From assembly GCA_038146865.1 (NCBI GenBank), contig JAYQSL010000006.1:248001-312000 (forward strand): a stretch of 64,000 nt of DNA, given 5' to 3'. Below are positions 1 through 8,175 of this stretch, one piece after another. Numbering within the stretch: the stretch's first letter is position 1; each line of letters starts with the position of its first letter. This stretch comes from GCA-2709075 sp038146865 (GTDB taxonomy: Bacteria; Pseudomonadota; Alphaproteobacteria; MPNO01; UBA2964). The notes beneath the pieces are model-generated. The model did no database searches, had not been told where the DNA came from, and was given only the letters and a program-made list of their open reading frames with translations. The position numbers and the translations under genes were made by a program.

Positions 1-33
1 ATACTCTAGCACCGTGGTTTGCCATGTGTTTAA

Positions 34-70
34 GGGAAGGAGACCCGCAAACCGCCTTCCCCATTATTTT
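34..70 (+). terminator. Probable rho-independent terminator
   Basis: A 7-bp perfect inverted repeat (GGGAAGG at 34-40, CCTTCCC at 55-61) with a 14-nt loop is followed on the + strand by a T-rich stretch. It would end rightward transcription entering from outside the window. It also lies just beyond the 3' end of the leftward operon and could act weakly there. The loop is long, so confidence is moderate. Confidence 0.45.
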
Positions 71-79
71 TATAGAGCT

Positions 80-994
80 TTACTTCCTGCGAGCTGCTTT
101 CTTCGCCGATTTTTTAGGTCTCTTCTTAGCTGACTTCTTAACAGCTCCGCTTTTCCCCTCACCCGCTCCAATATAAGGAGAAAATACCGGTTTATAGGTC
201 TTTTCATCAATAAATTGTCGGATACCTTCTTGGTAGGAGTCGTGGCCCCGAGCTGCATCTCTCATCTTGATTTCAGCCTGCTTTGCCGCAAGATAGTCTG
301 CCGCCGCATCCCAATGCATATTTTGAGTGGCGCGAATGGCATGCTTTGTTCCCCGTAAAACATTTTGGTTCTTTTGCAGCAATTCCTTCGCCAGTTTCAA
401 AGTTTCACGCTTAAGGTTCCTTTTCGGCACCGAAAAAGTAACCAAACGCATTGCGGCAGCTTCCTTACCGGTAAAAGTTCTCCCGGAACAAGCATAATAC
501 ATAGCATCTCGAGGGCTTACGGTATCGGACATCATCTTTGATACCATTCCACCTGGCAGAATTCCCCAGTTTACCTCGGAAAGACTGAAAATTGCATCAT
601 CTGCAGCAATTGCAAAATCGGAACAGATGCAATGCGTAAAGGCCCCACCGACACAGTATCCGTTAATCATTGCGATGGTTGGCTTGTTATACATCCATAA
701 AACATCGCTTCTCCATCGGCTATTCGCACCTGCTTCTGCCTTTGCCGCTGGATTCCCATCCGTCTCTCGAAAGTATTCTTTTAAGTCCTGACCTGCGCTA
801 TAGGCGGTTCCTGCTCCCGTGAGAATTACTAATTTTGTATCTGGATCAACCTGAAGCGCTTTCATAATTTCCATCATTTCTCGATGAAAAGTTGGGCTCA
901 TCGCATTGCGTTTTTCTGGTCGATTAAAAGTTACCCATGTAATGCCATCTTTTTGCTGGTCAACTTTCACACAAGTATATTTCTTAGTTAGCAT
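80..994 (-). CDS. Feruloyl-CoA hydratase/lyase-like crotonase (FerB/HCHL type) with lysine-rich tail
   Basis: Crotonase-fold protein of 304 residues. It resembles p-hydroxycinnamoyl-CoA hydratase/lyase, which turns feruloyl-CoA into vanillin and acetyl-CoA. Family blocks are visible: NRPEKRNAMSP (24-34), DLKEYFRE (70-77), KPTIAMINGYCVGGAF (104-119) and LSEVNWG (138-144). Against the Pseudomonas enzyme as I recall it, catalytic Glu143 is kept (E140) and the phenol-binding Tyr75 is kept (Y74), but Ser123 becomes T120 and Tyr239 becomes A235, so the substrate may differ. After the fold ends (about residue 280) comes a tail rich in Lys, Ala and Arg that is not normal for the family. ATG start with GGGGAGAG upstream. 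Last gene of a leftward operon, 19 bp after the CoA ligase gene, which supports a joint role in aromatic side-chain degradation. Confidence 0.8.
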   Translation of the reverse strand: MLTKKYTCVKVDQQKDGITWVTFNRPEKRNAMSPTFHREMMEIMKALQVDPDTKLVILTGAGTAYSAGQDLKEYFRETDGNPAAKAEAGANSRWRSDVLWMYNKPTIAMINGYCVGGAFTHCICSDFAIAADDAIFSLSEVNWGILPGGMVSKMMSDTVSPRDAMYYACSGRTFTGKEAAAMRLVTFSVPKRNLKRETLKLAKELLQKNQNVLRGTKHAIRATQNMHWDAAADYLAAKQAEIKMRDAARGHDSYQEGIRQFIDEKTYKPVFSPYIGAGEGKSGAVKKSAKKRPKKSAKKAARRK

Positions 995-1013
995 AAATCT
1001 CTCCCCTAAAATT

Positions 1014-3089
1014 TTATGTCAGATTATTTTTCCAAACTGGCCTTATATCTATCGCTTTCACACCCTTCCCTGCCTCAAGAACCATCAATGGATTTATTTC
1101 TATCTCGGATAGAACCTCCCTGTGATCGAGAAAAAACCCGCACAACGCCACAATGGTCTTAGCAAGTGCATCCACATCTTGTGCGGGCTGCCCTCTGAAC
1201 CCATCAAGGATCTTAGAACCTCGCAATTCAGATAGCATCGCACGAACCTCTGACTCGTCAACCGGAATAAGCCTTAAGGAAACGTCTTTCAAAACTTCCA
1301 CAAAAACTCCGCCCAAACCAACAACCAGGAGAGGACCAAAATCAGGATCATCGCGAAGCCCAACCAACATTTCTGTCCCAGCGATCATCTCTTGCACCAA
1401 AAACCCCGAAATATTGTCTTGCCCGATGCTCTCGATCAAATTTACCGCTTGGACTTTGACAGCCTCTCGATCTTTGAGACCTAATCGCACGCCACCTGCT
1501 TCAGTTTTATGGCTAATGGTGTCAGATATGATCTTTATCGCGACCGGAAAACCTATATCCGCCGCAAACTCAGCGGCTTCCTCGGGACTTCGGGCTATCG
1601 CCTGATTCGGCGTCATAATGCCCGCTTTTGAAAGAAAGTCTGCTAGATTTTCGCTACGCAATTTACTGTGCGAGATCGCAGAAGAAAGCTCAGGGATACC
1701 CCGCCTCCGAGCCTCACCATAATTTATAAGGGCTTTAGCCGCTCGCACAGTTTGGGGTATTCCAAAGAGAAAAGGAATTTGGGCAGCCTCCTGAAAACTT
1801 CGATACTTGTCATCAGCATTCTCACTCATCCGCACCAACCCTAGGATAGGCTTATCGGTTTCATTCTTTAACTTTACATAATGCTGATGGGTTTCCTCTA
1901 AGTCTGTTGGTAGGGGCAGCCGACCTTGCAAAGCCACGATGTCAACACCGGGATCGGCCGCAAATAAACCGCAAAGATTGGTAAACCTCTCAACATTGCC
2001 TGCAAGCCGAGTTCCTGCATCCATAGGATTATGCACATCGACATCCTCTGGGATGATCTCTTCCATTTTTTTTATGGTATCTGGGGATAGAGCAGCGAGC
2101 TCTGCACCCTCCTCCTCTGCAGCATCAATCGATAGACCCACAGCGCCACCCGAAGAGGTCACCACAGCCAAGCGATTGCCTGTCGGATATCGCTTCTGTT
2201 GGAAAGCAAGACAGATCTCGACCATATCATCTAAATTGCTGGCTCGCGTTATGCCAAGGCGAAGGCATGCGGCCATAAACACGTCATCATCAACCGCGAC
2301 AGCCCCGGTATGCGTTTTAGCCTGCTCTTTTCCCATTTCCGAGCGGCCCAGTTTGACCAAAATTATAGGTTTTTCTGCTCGAAAAGCCTTCTCTGCCGCC
2401 GCAATAAACGCCTGAGGCCGCCTAATACTCTCAAGCATTCCCACGATAATCTCTGTGTCGGGATCATCTGCTAAAAAATTAATGTAATCCGCGCAGTCGA
2501 GACCAAATTCATTGCCACAAGAGACTGCATAAGAGAATCCTAAACCTCTCTGAGCCGCCCGCGCAAACCAATAACCAAGAGTACCACCCGAGTGAAAAAC
2601 TCCACCAACTTTGCCAAGCTTCAAATTCCGCAGACGACTCGTAGGGTATTGAAGGATTTTTTGGGGTAAAGAAAAGGTTCCCATGCAATTTGGTCCACAA
2701 ACCGATAATTTAGCGTCAGAGATCAAACCACTCAGCTCTTCGCCCCGATCGGCGCCAATCTTTTTTCGCCCTTCGCCAAAACCAGCCGAAAAGATCGTCG
2801 CAGCCCTAAGATCATGAGCAATGCCATCTCGTATCACATCATTAACAAATTGCGCCGGCACCAAAACAGCTGCATGCTCCACCGACTGAGGTAGTGCTCC
2901 AAAATTGGGATACACCTTCTCACCCCAAAGCTCATCCCTTCGGGGGTTAATCAAATAAGTTTTTACTGGCATGCCTGCATCTTTGAGATTCTGATACAAA
3001 ACCCGGGACCAGCCCTCTCCACCGGTCTCGGATGCCCCGACTATTGCCATTGATTTGGGTTTCAGAAGAGGTTCAACGTTTCGAAACAT
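1014..3089 (-). CDS. ADP-forming acyl-CoA synthetase, feruloyl-CoA synthetase-like (FerA type)
   Basis: A 691-residue, single-chain NDP-forming acyl-CoA synthetase. Domain order: CoA-binding Rossmann domain (about 1-140, with AIVGAS near 15-20), succinyl-CoA-ligase-like domain (about 155-300, carrying the KTHTGA segment whose His260 is the probable phosphorylated histidine), then an ATP-grasp domain (about 470-691). It activates a carboxylic acid with CoA and ATP, giving ADP and phosphate. In sphingomonads the feruloyl-CoA synthetase FerA belongs to this family and is encoded beside the hydratase/lyase FerB, the same arrangement as here. The substrate is therefore inferred to be ferulate or a related phenylpropanoid; acetate or another short acid is possible on sequence alone. 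It begins 8 bp after the thioesterase gene. Confidence 0.75.
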   Translation of the reverse strand: MFRNVEPLLKPKSMAIVGASETGGEGWSRVLYQNLKDAGMPVKTYLINPRRDELWGEKVYPNFGALPQSVEHAAVLVPAQFVNDVIRDGIAHDLRAATIFSAGFGEGRKKIGADRGEELSGLISDAKLSVCGPNCMGTFSLPQKILQYPTSRLRNLKLGKVGGVFHSGGTLGYWFARAAQRGLGFSYAVSCGNEFGLDCADYINFLADDPDTEIIVGMLESIRRPQAFIAAAEKAFRAEKPIILVKLGRSEMGKEQAKTHTGAVAVDDDVFMAACLRLGITRASNLDDMVEICLAFQQKRYPTGNRLAVVTSSGGAVGLSIDAAEEEGAELAALSPDTIKKMEEIIPEDVDVHNPMDAGTRLAGNVERFTNLCGLFAADPGVDIVALQGRLPLPTDLEETHQHYVKLKNETDKPILGLVRMSENADDKYRSFQEAAQIPFLFGIPQTVRAAKALINYGEARRRGIPELSSAISHSKLRSENLADFLSKAGIMTPNQAIARSPEEAAEFAADIGFPVAIKIISDTISHKTEAGGVRLGLKDREAVKVQAVNLIESIGQDNISGFLVQEMIAGTEMLVGLRDDPDFGPLLVVGLGGVFVEVLKDVSLRLIPVDESEVRAMLSELRGSKILDGFRGQPAQDVDALAKTIVALCGFFLDHREVLSEIEINPLMVLEAGKGVKAIDIRPVWKNNLT

Positions 3090-3097
3090 CGCTCTTT

Positions 3098-3619
3098 TCA
3101 GTCCTCGTTATTTGTACCATCAGGATTCAAGCGCTGGGGAGATTTTCCCAATTCCACACCTTGCGGTCTTGGCAGCCCTTCCGGCGTGTGACAACCATCA
3201 CGGTAACGGCCAATACCTTGGGCGTTACCAATCACCGCCCCACTCTCATCACGAGCCTCAGCCACCGACATAAACATTGTCCTTCCTCCACCCGTCTTCC
3301 GAGCTTCAATTGTTATTCGACTGCCATGTCTGCCTGCGGCGACAAAGTTAACGCTTAAGTTAACCGTGGCCCCAGAACGGTAATTTTCAGGAACAGTGCA
3401 ATAAATCGCCGAGTGGGCTATGGCAGTGTCAAGCGCAGTTGCGAGGCATCCACCGTGTAAAACTCCTGTGCCATTTAAATTTTGATCTGTAACATCAAAC
3501 TCTATCACGCAACGGTCCAATTCCCACTCAACAAGTCTTATACCAATATGCCCTGCAAACGCTCCGAATTCTTTGAGCGTTGGTCGAGCAGGCGGCAAAT
3601 TCTCGATTTGCGAAGACAT
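3098..3619 (-). CDS. PaaI-family hotdog-fold acyl-CoA thioesterase
   Basis: About 173 residues with the single hotdog domain of PaaI/YbgC-type thioesterases: HGG-CLATALDTA in the middle (the helix carrying the catalytic acid) and the strand segment around YRSGATVNLSVNF. It would hydrolyse an aromatic or short acyl-CoA and so recycle CoA when intermediates accumulate. I prefer the ATG at 3619; a TTG at 3625 would overlap the upstream stop codon by 4 bp. Either way it is translationally coupled to the acyl-CoA dehydrogenase gene and lies inside the phenylpropanoid operon. A proline-rich C-terminal extension follows the hotdog core. The exact substrate cannot be told. Confidence 0.72.
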   Translation of the reverse strand: MSSQIENLPPARPTLKEFGAFAGHIGIRLVEWELDRCVIEFDVTDQNLNGTGVLHGGCLATALDTAIAHSAIYCTVPENYRSGATVNLSVNFVAAGRHGSRITIEARKTGGGRTMFMSVAEARDESGAVIGNAQGIGRYRDGCHTPEGLPRPQGVELGKSPQRLNPDGTNNED

Positions 3620-3621
3620 TC

Positions 3622-4779
3622 TCAATCCCCGTATTGTCTAAAAATCTGCCTTGCCAAAGCCATCTTTAAAATCTCAGTAGGGCCCTCAGTTATAACCATG
3701 CTGCGCTGATCCCTGAAAAATTGCTCGATTGGTAGATCTTTAGCTAGGCCCATCCCACCGTGGATTTGCATGCACCGATCTGCGGCTTTGAAGGACCTTT
3801 CATCGCCGAAATATTTACACATATATGACTGTTTTCGGACGTCTTCACCATGATCAGCCCTCCAGGCTGCATCATAAACCATCAGCCTCAATTGGTGGAG
3901 ATCCTGAAACATATCGACGATCATGTTTTGAACTGTCTGACGCTGGGACAATTTTTCTCCAAAAGTGCTACGTTGTTGAGCATAGGAACAAGCGAGTTCA
4001 AGACAACGCTCGATAACACCAATACCCCGTGCTCCATGCCTGAGCCGACCCTCTGTCAACCAGCTTTGGGCAGCACGCATGCCATCTCCCTCATCGCCTA
4101 CGCGTTGATCGACGGATACACGAACATCTTCAAATGCTATCTCCCAAGGTTTATCTGAGATCATTAAATCTTGCTGACGAATCCGCTTTATCCCTGGTGT
4201 GTCCATATCTGCAAGAAATACCGTAAGGCCACCCCTGGACCCCTTGTTTCGATCTGTAGCGGTTACAATTTGCGCAAAATCTGCATCTCCAGCGCCAGTT
4301 ATCCAACGTTTATAACCGTTGATAATATAATGATCTCCATCTCGGACGGCTGTCGTCCGCATGCCGCCTGGATCTCCCCCGGCATCCGGTTCGCTTTGAC
4401 AGAAACAACTCTTTTTCTCTCCAGATAGAACTGGATAAAGCCATCTCTCTTTTTGTTCCTCATTGAGGGTGTACAAAATTGGACTTACCCTCGGCCCGAA
4501 GATCGACGCATTACGGGCTGGAATGGCGATTGTGCGGGCCATTTCTTCCCACATCACGGCTTTAGATAAGTGACCCAAACCCAAACCCCCATATTCCTCG
4601 GGCACGTCAAACATCCAGAGCCCCAAACCTCTGGCCTTTTCTTCGAGTTCCTTTTTTATACCCGGGAAAAATTCAGTGCCGTCATTCGTCTTACGTTCGA
4701 TCGGTATGAGCTCACTGTCTACAAAACGTCGGAGGTTGTCCTTCAACATTTGCAATTCTTCAGGTAGGTGAAAATCCAT
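3622..4779 (-). CDS. Acyl-CoA dehydrogenase
   Basis: Full-length FAD-dependent acyl-CoA dehydrogenase, 385 residues. Visible family features: SEPDAGGDPGGMRT (FAD/substrate loop near 130), YIINGYKRWITGA, the Q-RSTFGEKLSQRQ segment (about 272-285) and the C-terminal ITEGPTEI motif, whose Glu365 sits where the catalytic base of medium-chain enzymes lies. It would form a 2,3-enoyl-CoA. In this operon an attractive substrate is a dihydro-phenylpropanoyl-CoA such as dihydroferuloyl-CoA, whose product would feed the hydratase/lyase; this is inference. ATG start with GGGGAGAAG upstream. It is closely similar to the divergently encoded enzyme at 5924-7081, sharing the unusual EGPTEI ending, so the two are paralogues. 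Confidence 0.88.
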   Translation of the reverse strand: MDFHLPEELQMLKDNLRRFVDSELIPIERKTNDGTEFFPGIKKELEEKARGLGLWMFDVPEEYGGLGLGHLSKAVMWEEMARTIAIPARNASIFGPRVSPILYTLNEEQKERWLYPVLSGEKKSCFCQSEPDAGGDPGGMRTTAVRDGDHYIINGYKRWITGAGDADFAQIVTATDRNKGSRGGLTVFLADMDTPGIKRIRQQDLMISDKPWEIAFEDVRVSVDQRVGDEGDGMRAAQSWLTEGRLRHGARGIGVIERCLELACSYAQQRSTFGEKLSQRQTVQNMIVDMFQDLHQLRLMVYDAAWRADHGEDVRKQSYMCKYFGDERSFKAADRCMQIHGGMGLAKDLPIEQFFRDQRSMVITEGPTEILKMALARQIFRQYGD

Positions 4780-4793
4780 ACTTCTCCCCTTCT

Positions 4794-5789
4794 TTAACGG
4801 TTTAGATCAACAACAACCCGCCCAGCGATTTGCCCCGCTAAAATTTTATCAGCTAAATCGGGTAAATCTTCTAGCCCTACGATCTGAGTAATATTACTCA
4901 CTGACTGGCTGGGTATGTCCTTAGCAAGTCGGGCCCAAGCCTCTTTCCGTCTTCCGATTGGACACATAACTGAGTCAACACCAAGAAGATTAATGCCTCT
5001 TAGCAAAAAAGGAATTACTGTAGTGCTCAAGCCCGCACCTCCTGCAAGACCGCAAGCAGCCACGCAGCCCCCATGCCTTATTTGGGTTAGTACATTGGCC
5101 AACATCTCACCACCAACGGCATCTATGCACCCCTGCCAATATTCGCTTTGCAGGGGTCTTTTAGGCTCAATCATCATCTCAGATCTGTCGATTATTTTGC
5201 CCGCGCCCATAGCTTTTAGACGATCAGACAGGTTCATTCGACCGGTAACCGCGTGAACCTCATACCCATTCGCTTTGAGAATTGCTATCGCGATACTTCC
5301 CACCCCGCCATTTGCACCGGTGACAAGGACAGGACCTTTTTCAGGTTTCACGCCGTGATCCTCCAATGCCATCAATGCCAACATGGCAGTGAATCCTGCC
5401 GTGCCGATTGCCATTGCTCTTTTTGGTGACAGGCTCTCAGGCATTGGGACTAACCAATTTGCATCCACCCTAGCCTTCTGAGCGAATCCTCCCCAGTGGC
5501 TTTCACCGACCCGCCAACCGGTCAGAATAACTTGATCCCCGACGACATAATCCGAGTTTTTAGAGGTTTCGACCGTGCCTGAAAAATCAATCCCCGGGAT
5601 GTGAGGATAATTTTTTACCAGCCTTCCTAAGCCGTTAAGAATCAATCCATCTTTATAATTCAATGTGGAGTGCGAAACAGCAACGGTCACATCGCCTTCG
5701 GGTAAACTGTCTGCATCCAGTTTCTGAACAGAGCCATAGACACCGCGCTCCCCCTCTTCCAGGACCAAGGCCTGAAATTCTGTGGCCAT
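4794..5789 (-). CDS. acuI: AcuI/YhdH-type NADPH-dependent acrylyl-CoA reductase (MDR family)
   Basis: Zinc-independent medium-chain dehydrogenase/reductase of 331 residues, very like E. coli YhdH and AcuI. Shared blocks: LPEGDVTV, STLNYKDGL, IPGIDFSGTV, LTGWRVGE-HWGG, GTAGFTAMLALMALED, the nucleotide-binding VTGANGGVGSIA near 155, GGCVAACGLAGG and the late GVDSVMCPI. AcuI reduces acryloyl-CoA to propionyl-CoA in DMSP and 3-hydroxypropionate metabolism and removes toxic acryloyl-CoA. Here it is first in an aromatic side-chain operon, so it may instead reduce a cinnamoyl- or acrylyl-type CoA intermediate. The ATG at 5789 is chosen over the GTG at 5792 because GGAGG lies 7 nt upstream of it. Confidence 0.83.
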   Translation of the reverse strand: MATEFQALVLEEGERGVYGSVQKLDADSLPEGDVTVAVSHSTLNYKDGLILNGLGRLVKNYPHIPGIDFSGTVETSKNSDYVVGDQVILTGWRVGESHWGGFAQKARVDANWLVPMPESLSPKRAMAIGTAGFTAMLALMALEDHGVKPEKGPVLVTGANGGVGSIAIAILKANGYEVHAVTGRMNLSDRLKAMGAGKIIDRSEMMIEPKRPLQSEYWQGCIDAVGGEMLANVLTQIRHGGCVAACGLAGGAGLSTTVIPFLLRGINLLGVDSVMCPIGRRKEAWARLAKDIPSQSVSNITQIVGLEDLPDLADKILAGQIAGRVVVDLNR

Positions 5790-5823
5790 CACACCACCTC
5801 CCTAACTTCGTTTTTATGAGCAA

Positions 5824-5852
5824 ATGTAAACTTCAGTATAAATACCGGTCAA
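5824..5852 (-). promoter_or_regulatory. Candidate sigma-70 promoter for the leftward operon
   Basis: On the minus strand a TTGACC box (5852-5847) and a TTACAT box (5829-5824) are separated by 17 nt, about 35 nt upstream of the acuI start. The -10 box is a weak match. Inference from consensus only. Confidence 0.3.
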
Positions 5853-5869
5853 CTTATTGGGTAGCTCCG

Positions 5870-5898
5870 TTGACAAGTCTTCTTCACGCCCGGATCAT
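5870..5898 (+). promoter_or_regulatory. Candidate sigma-70 promoter for the rightward acyl-CoA dehydrogenase
   Basis: A perfect TTGACA (5870-5875) and GATCAT (5893-5898) are spaced by 17 nt, 25 nt before the ATG at 5924. It lies back-to-back with the leftward candidate promoter, so one regulator could control both sides. Inference from consensus only. Confidence 0.4.
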
Positions 5899-5923
5899 TT
5901 AAAAAAAATTGCTTGGAGGTCTC

Positions 5924-7081
5924 ATGGAATATCCCCTTTCCGAAGAACACCGTATGTTCAGAGAAACAATGCAGCGGTTCGTAGATGAGGAAATGATCCC
6001 ATTCGAACTAGAGACTTGCGAAGGCGGTGAACTCAAACCCGAATGGAGAGATAAATTCCATTCCCGGGCCAAAGACCTCGGCATTTGGAAAATGGAGGTT
6101 CCAGAGGAATACGGTGGCGTAGGAGCCGACCTTATATCCCTCGTGATCGTTTGGGAACAATTAGGCCGCACAATCGCCGTCCCCACCCGTGGCCTGGGCG
6201 GGATCATGGGACCTCAGGTCCGTGCCCCCCTGTATGAGCTATCTGAACCGATGAAAGAAAAATATCTTTATCCTGTCCTAGATGGCAAAAAAACCGCCTG
6301 CTTCGCCCAAAGTGAACCAGATGCCGGCGGAGATCCAGGTAGCATGCGCACGTCAGCGGTAAGAGACGGTGACAAATATGTTATTAACGGCACAAAAAGA
6401 TGGATAACCGACGCTGATGAAGCAGACTTTGCCCAGCTTTTAGCTGTTACCGACAAAGATAAAGGCTCTCGGGGCGGCATCTCTTTGTTTCTAGTTGATA
6501 TGGATTCACCCGGTGTAAAAATCACTGCTAAATATGACACAATGATGGGCGACCAGCCATGCGAGATTCATTTTGATAATGTGGAAATACCGATAGAACA
6601 TCGGGTCGGTGAAGAGGGGGAAGGATTTGGTCTGGGACAGAGGTTCCTAGCACATGGACGCTTAAAACATGGCGCAAGAGGCGTTGGCACAGCCCAGAGG
6701 TGTCTGGACATGATGTGCACATATGCCAAACAAAGGGAAACATTTGGACACAAACTTTCAGATAGGCAGGCTATCCAATGGTTAATTACAGATACACATG
6801 TTGAGACACAGGCAGGCCGTCTAATGGTTTACAACGCTGCAGATATGGCATCGCGAGGTCAACTCGATCGAACCGACGGGTTTATACAAAAAATGTATGC
6901 GGACGAGCTTGGATTTAGGGCAGCTGATCGCTGCATGCAGGTCCATGGCGGAATTGGACTAACAACTGATCTCCCGATAGAGCAATTTTGGCGCCAAGCA
7001 CGATCCTTCAGGATAACAGAGGGACCAACTGAGATAATGAAGTGGGTAATCGCTCGAAATATTCTCAGAAATTACGACTGA
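5924..7081 (+). CDS. Acyl-CoA dehydrogenase (paralogue of the one at 3622-4779)
   Basis: FAD-dependent acyl-CoA dehydrogenase, 385 residues and complete. It has the loop SEPDAGGDPGSMRT, the segment YVINGTKRWITDADEADFAQ, QRETFGHKLSDRQ and the C-terminal ITEGPTEI motif with probable catalytic Glu366. The ATG at 5924 has GGAGG at 5915-5919; a TTG further upstream lies before this site and is unlikely. It is transcribed away from the phenylpropanoid operon across a 134-bp intergenic region and is clearly a paralogue of that operon's dehydrogenase. The two may oxidise related acyl-CoA esters, or form a mixed oligomer. The substrate is unknown. Confidence 0.88.
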   Translation: MEYPLSEEHRMFRETMQRFVDEEMIPFELETCEGGELKPEWRDKFHSRAKDLGIWKMEVPEEYGGVGADLISLVIVWEQLGRTIAVPTRGLGGIMGPQVRAPLYELSEPMKEKYLYPVLDGKKTACFAQSEPDAGGDPGSMRTSAVRDGDKYVINGTKRWITDADEADFAQLLAVTDKDKGSRGGISLFLVDMDSPGVKITAKYDTMMGDQPCEIHFDNVEIPIEHRVGEEGEGFGLGQRFLAHGRLKHGARGVGTAQRCLDMMCTYAKQRETFGHKLSDRQAIQWLITDTHVETQAGRLMVYNAADMASRGQLDRTDGFIQKMYADELGFRAADRCMQVHGGIGLTTDLPIEQFWRQARSFRITEGPTEIMKWVIARNILRNYD

Positions 7082-7090
7082 TTTGGATAA

Positions 7091-7870
7091 TTAAGTTCGA
7101 TAGCTCGGGTCTATCCGGTCCATCTTTCGGACAAGCGCTGGCCATGTTGGGTGCATATCAGTCCTGTTATTGTTTGGTATCCAACTCTGTGCCGCCGATT
7201 TCTTCAGGACCTCTTCTGATGGCACTTCAAGTTCTGTCCCACCGGCCATAGCAGCGAGTTGTGATCTGCAGGCCTTCTCAAGATTATACATCAGATAAAA
7301 CGCTTCGCCCAAATTTCTGCCAAGGGTCAGAAGTCCATGATTTCTCAGAATCATGGCAAACTTATCACCGAGGTGTTGGACAATACTCTCCCGTTCTTCT
7401 ACCTCAAGTACGACACCTTCATAATCATGGTAAGCAATATTGTCGTAAAAGCGGATTGCGGCCATTGATAGAGGTAAAAGTCCGCATTTCTGCGCCGAAA
7501 CAGCCATACCTGCCTCTGTATGGGTGTGGATGGCACAGATTACATCCTTTCGCGCGGCGTGGATAGCGGAGTGAATCACGTAGCCTGCCTGATTAATTTC
7601 AAACGGGCTATCAATAACTTTATTGCCCTCCAGATCTATCTTAACCAAGCTGGATGCAGTTACTTCGTCGTACATCATCCCATAAGGATTCAGCAAGAAA
7701 TGTTCCTCTACACCTGGCACCCGAAGAGAAATATGATTTGCAATGACATTCGTCCAACCGTAGTAATCAACGATCCGATAGGCACAGGCTAAATCGACCC
7801 GGGCTTGCCACTCCTCTTCACTGACCTTTCCCTCTAGGGATGGTATGTCGATGCTAAAGGCTCCACCCAT
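7091..7870 (-). CDS. Class II aldolase/adducin-family protein
   Basis: About 259 residues covering the whole class II aldolase/adducin domain. Metal ligands are visible: the HTH pair (about 115-117 from the chosen start) in AIHTHTEAG and the NHGLLTLG histidine (about 178). Members are zinc enzymes that split or decarboxylate hydroxy-keto acids or epimerise sugar phosphates, but many are uncharacterised; those in aromatic catabolism include hydroxy-acid aldolases and decarboxylases. The ATG at 7870 has GGAG 6 nt upstream and is preferred to the GTG at 7882. It converges on the acyl-CoA dehydrogenase at 7081 with a 9-bp gap. Its reaction cannot be assigned. Confidence 0.75.
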   Translation of the reverse strand: MGGAFSIDIPSLEGKVSEEEWQARVDLACAYRIVDYYGWTNVIANHISLRVPGVEEHFLLNPYGMMYDEVTASSLVKIDLEGNKVIDSPFEINQAGYVIHSAIHAARKDVICAIHTHTEAGMAVSAQKCGLLPLSMAAIRFYDNIAYHDYEGVVLEVEERESIVQHLGDKFAMILRNHGLLTLGRNLGEAFYLMYNLEKACRSQLAAMAGGTELEVPSEEVLKKSAAQSWIPNNNRTDMHPTWPALVRKMDRIDPSYRT

Positions 7871-8175
7871 AACTTGCTCCACTATCCACTCTCGCCAATA
7901 GCTTACACGCAGGCATCCTCAATTCAAATGCCATATAAATATCTAAATAGCGGATCCGATCAGAAAACTCCGCAAAACCGAGCAGGACTAGAGAGCCTCT
8001 TAACGTCTTTAAATCATTCTGGTCCAATTTGGTTAGAGTAAAAAATTATGGCAATCTCTTGATAGACGCAGGCTCCTGCAGTTAACCGCAAGTACAAGTC
8101 AAGTCTAACGTCTAAGAAAAGGTCTTCTACCGAAGACAATATTTCGAAAAAAACAGACCTGGGGGGAAAAATTTA
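7871..8175. other. Divergent intergenic region, about 305 bp
   Basis: This stretch separates the leftward aldolase-like gene from the rightward SDR gene. I see no coding potential, no tRNA and no strong hairpin. It probably holds the two divergent promoters. The SDR has a GGGGGG ribosome binding site at 8161-8166. Confidence 0.4.

Noticed and set aside
70..258. Small basic ORF at the left end
   Set aside because: It is in another frame over the Lys-rich 3' end of the crotonase gene and has no ribosome binding site or family match.
80..5789. DMSP demethylation or cleavage cluster (dmdBCD or acrylate pathway)
   Set aside because: AcuI would fit, but the dehydrogenases are about 385 residues (DmdC is much longer), the ligase is ADP-forming, and the crotonase has feruloyl-CoA lyase blocks.
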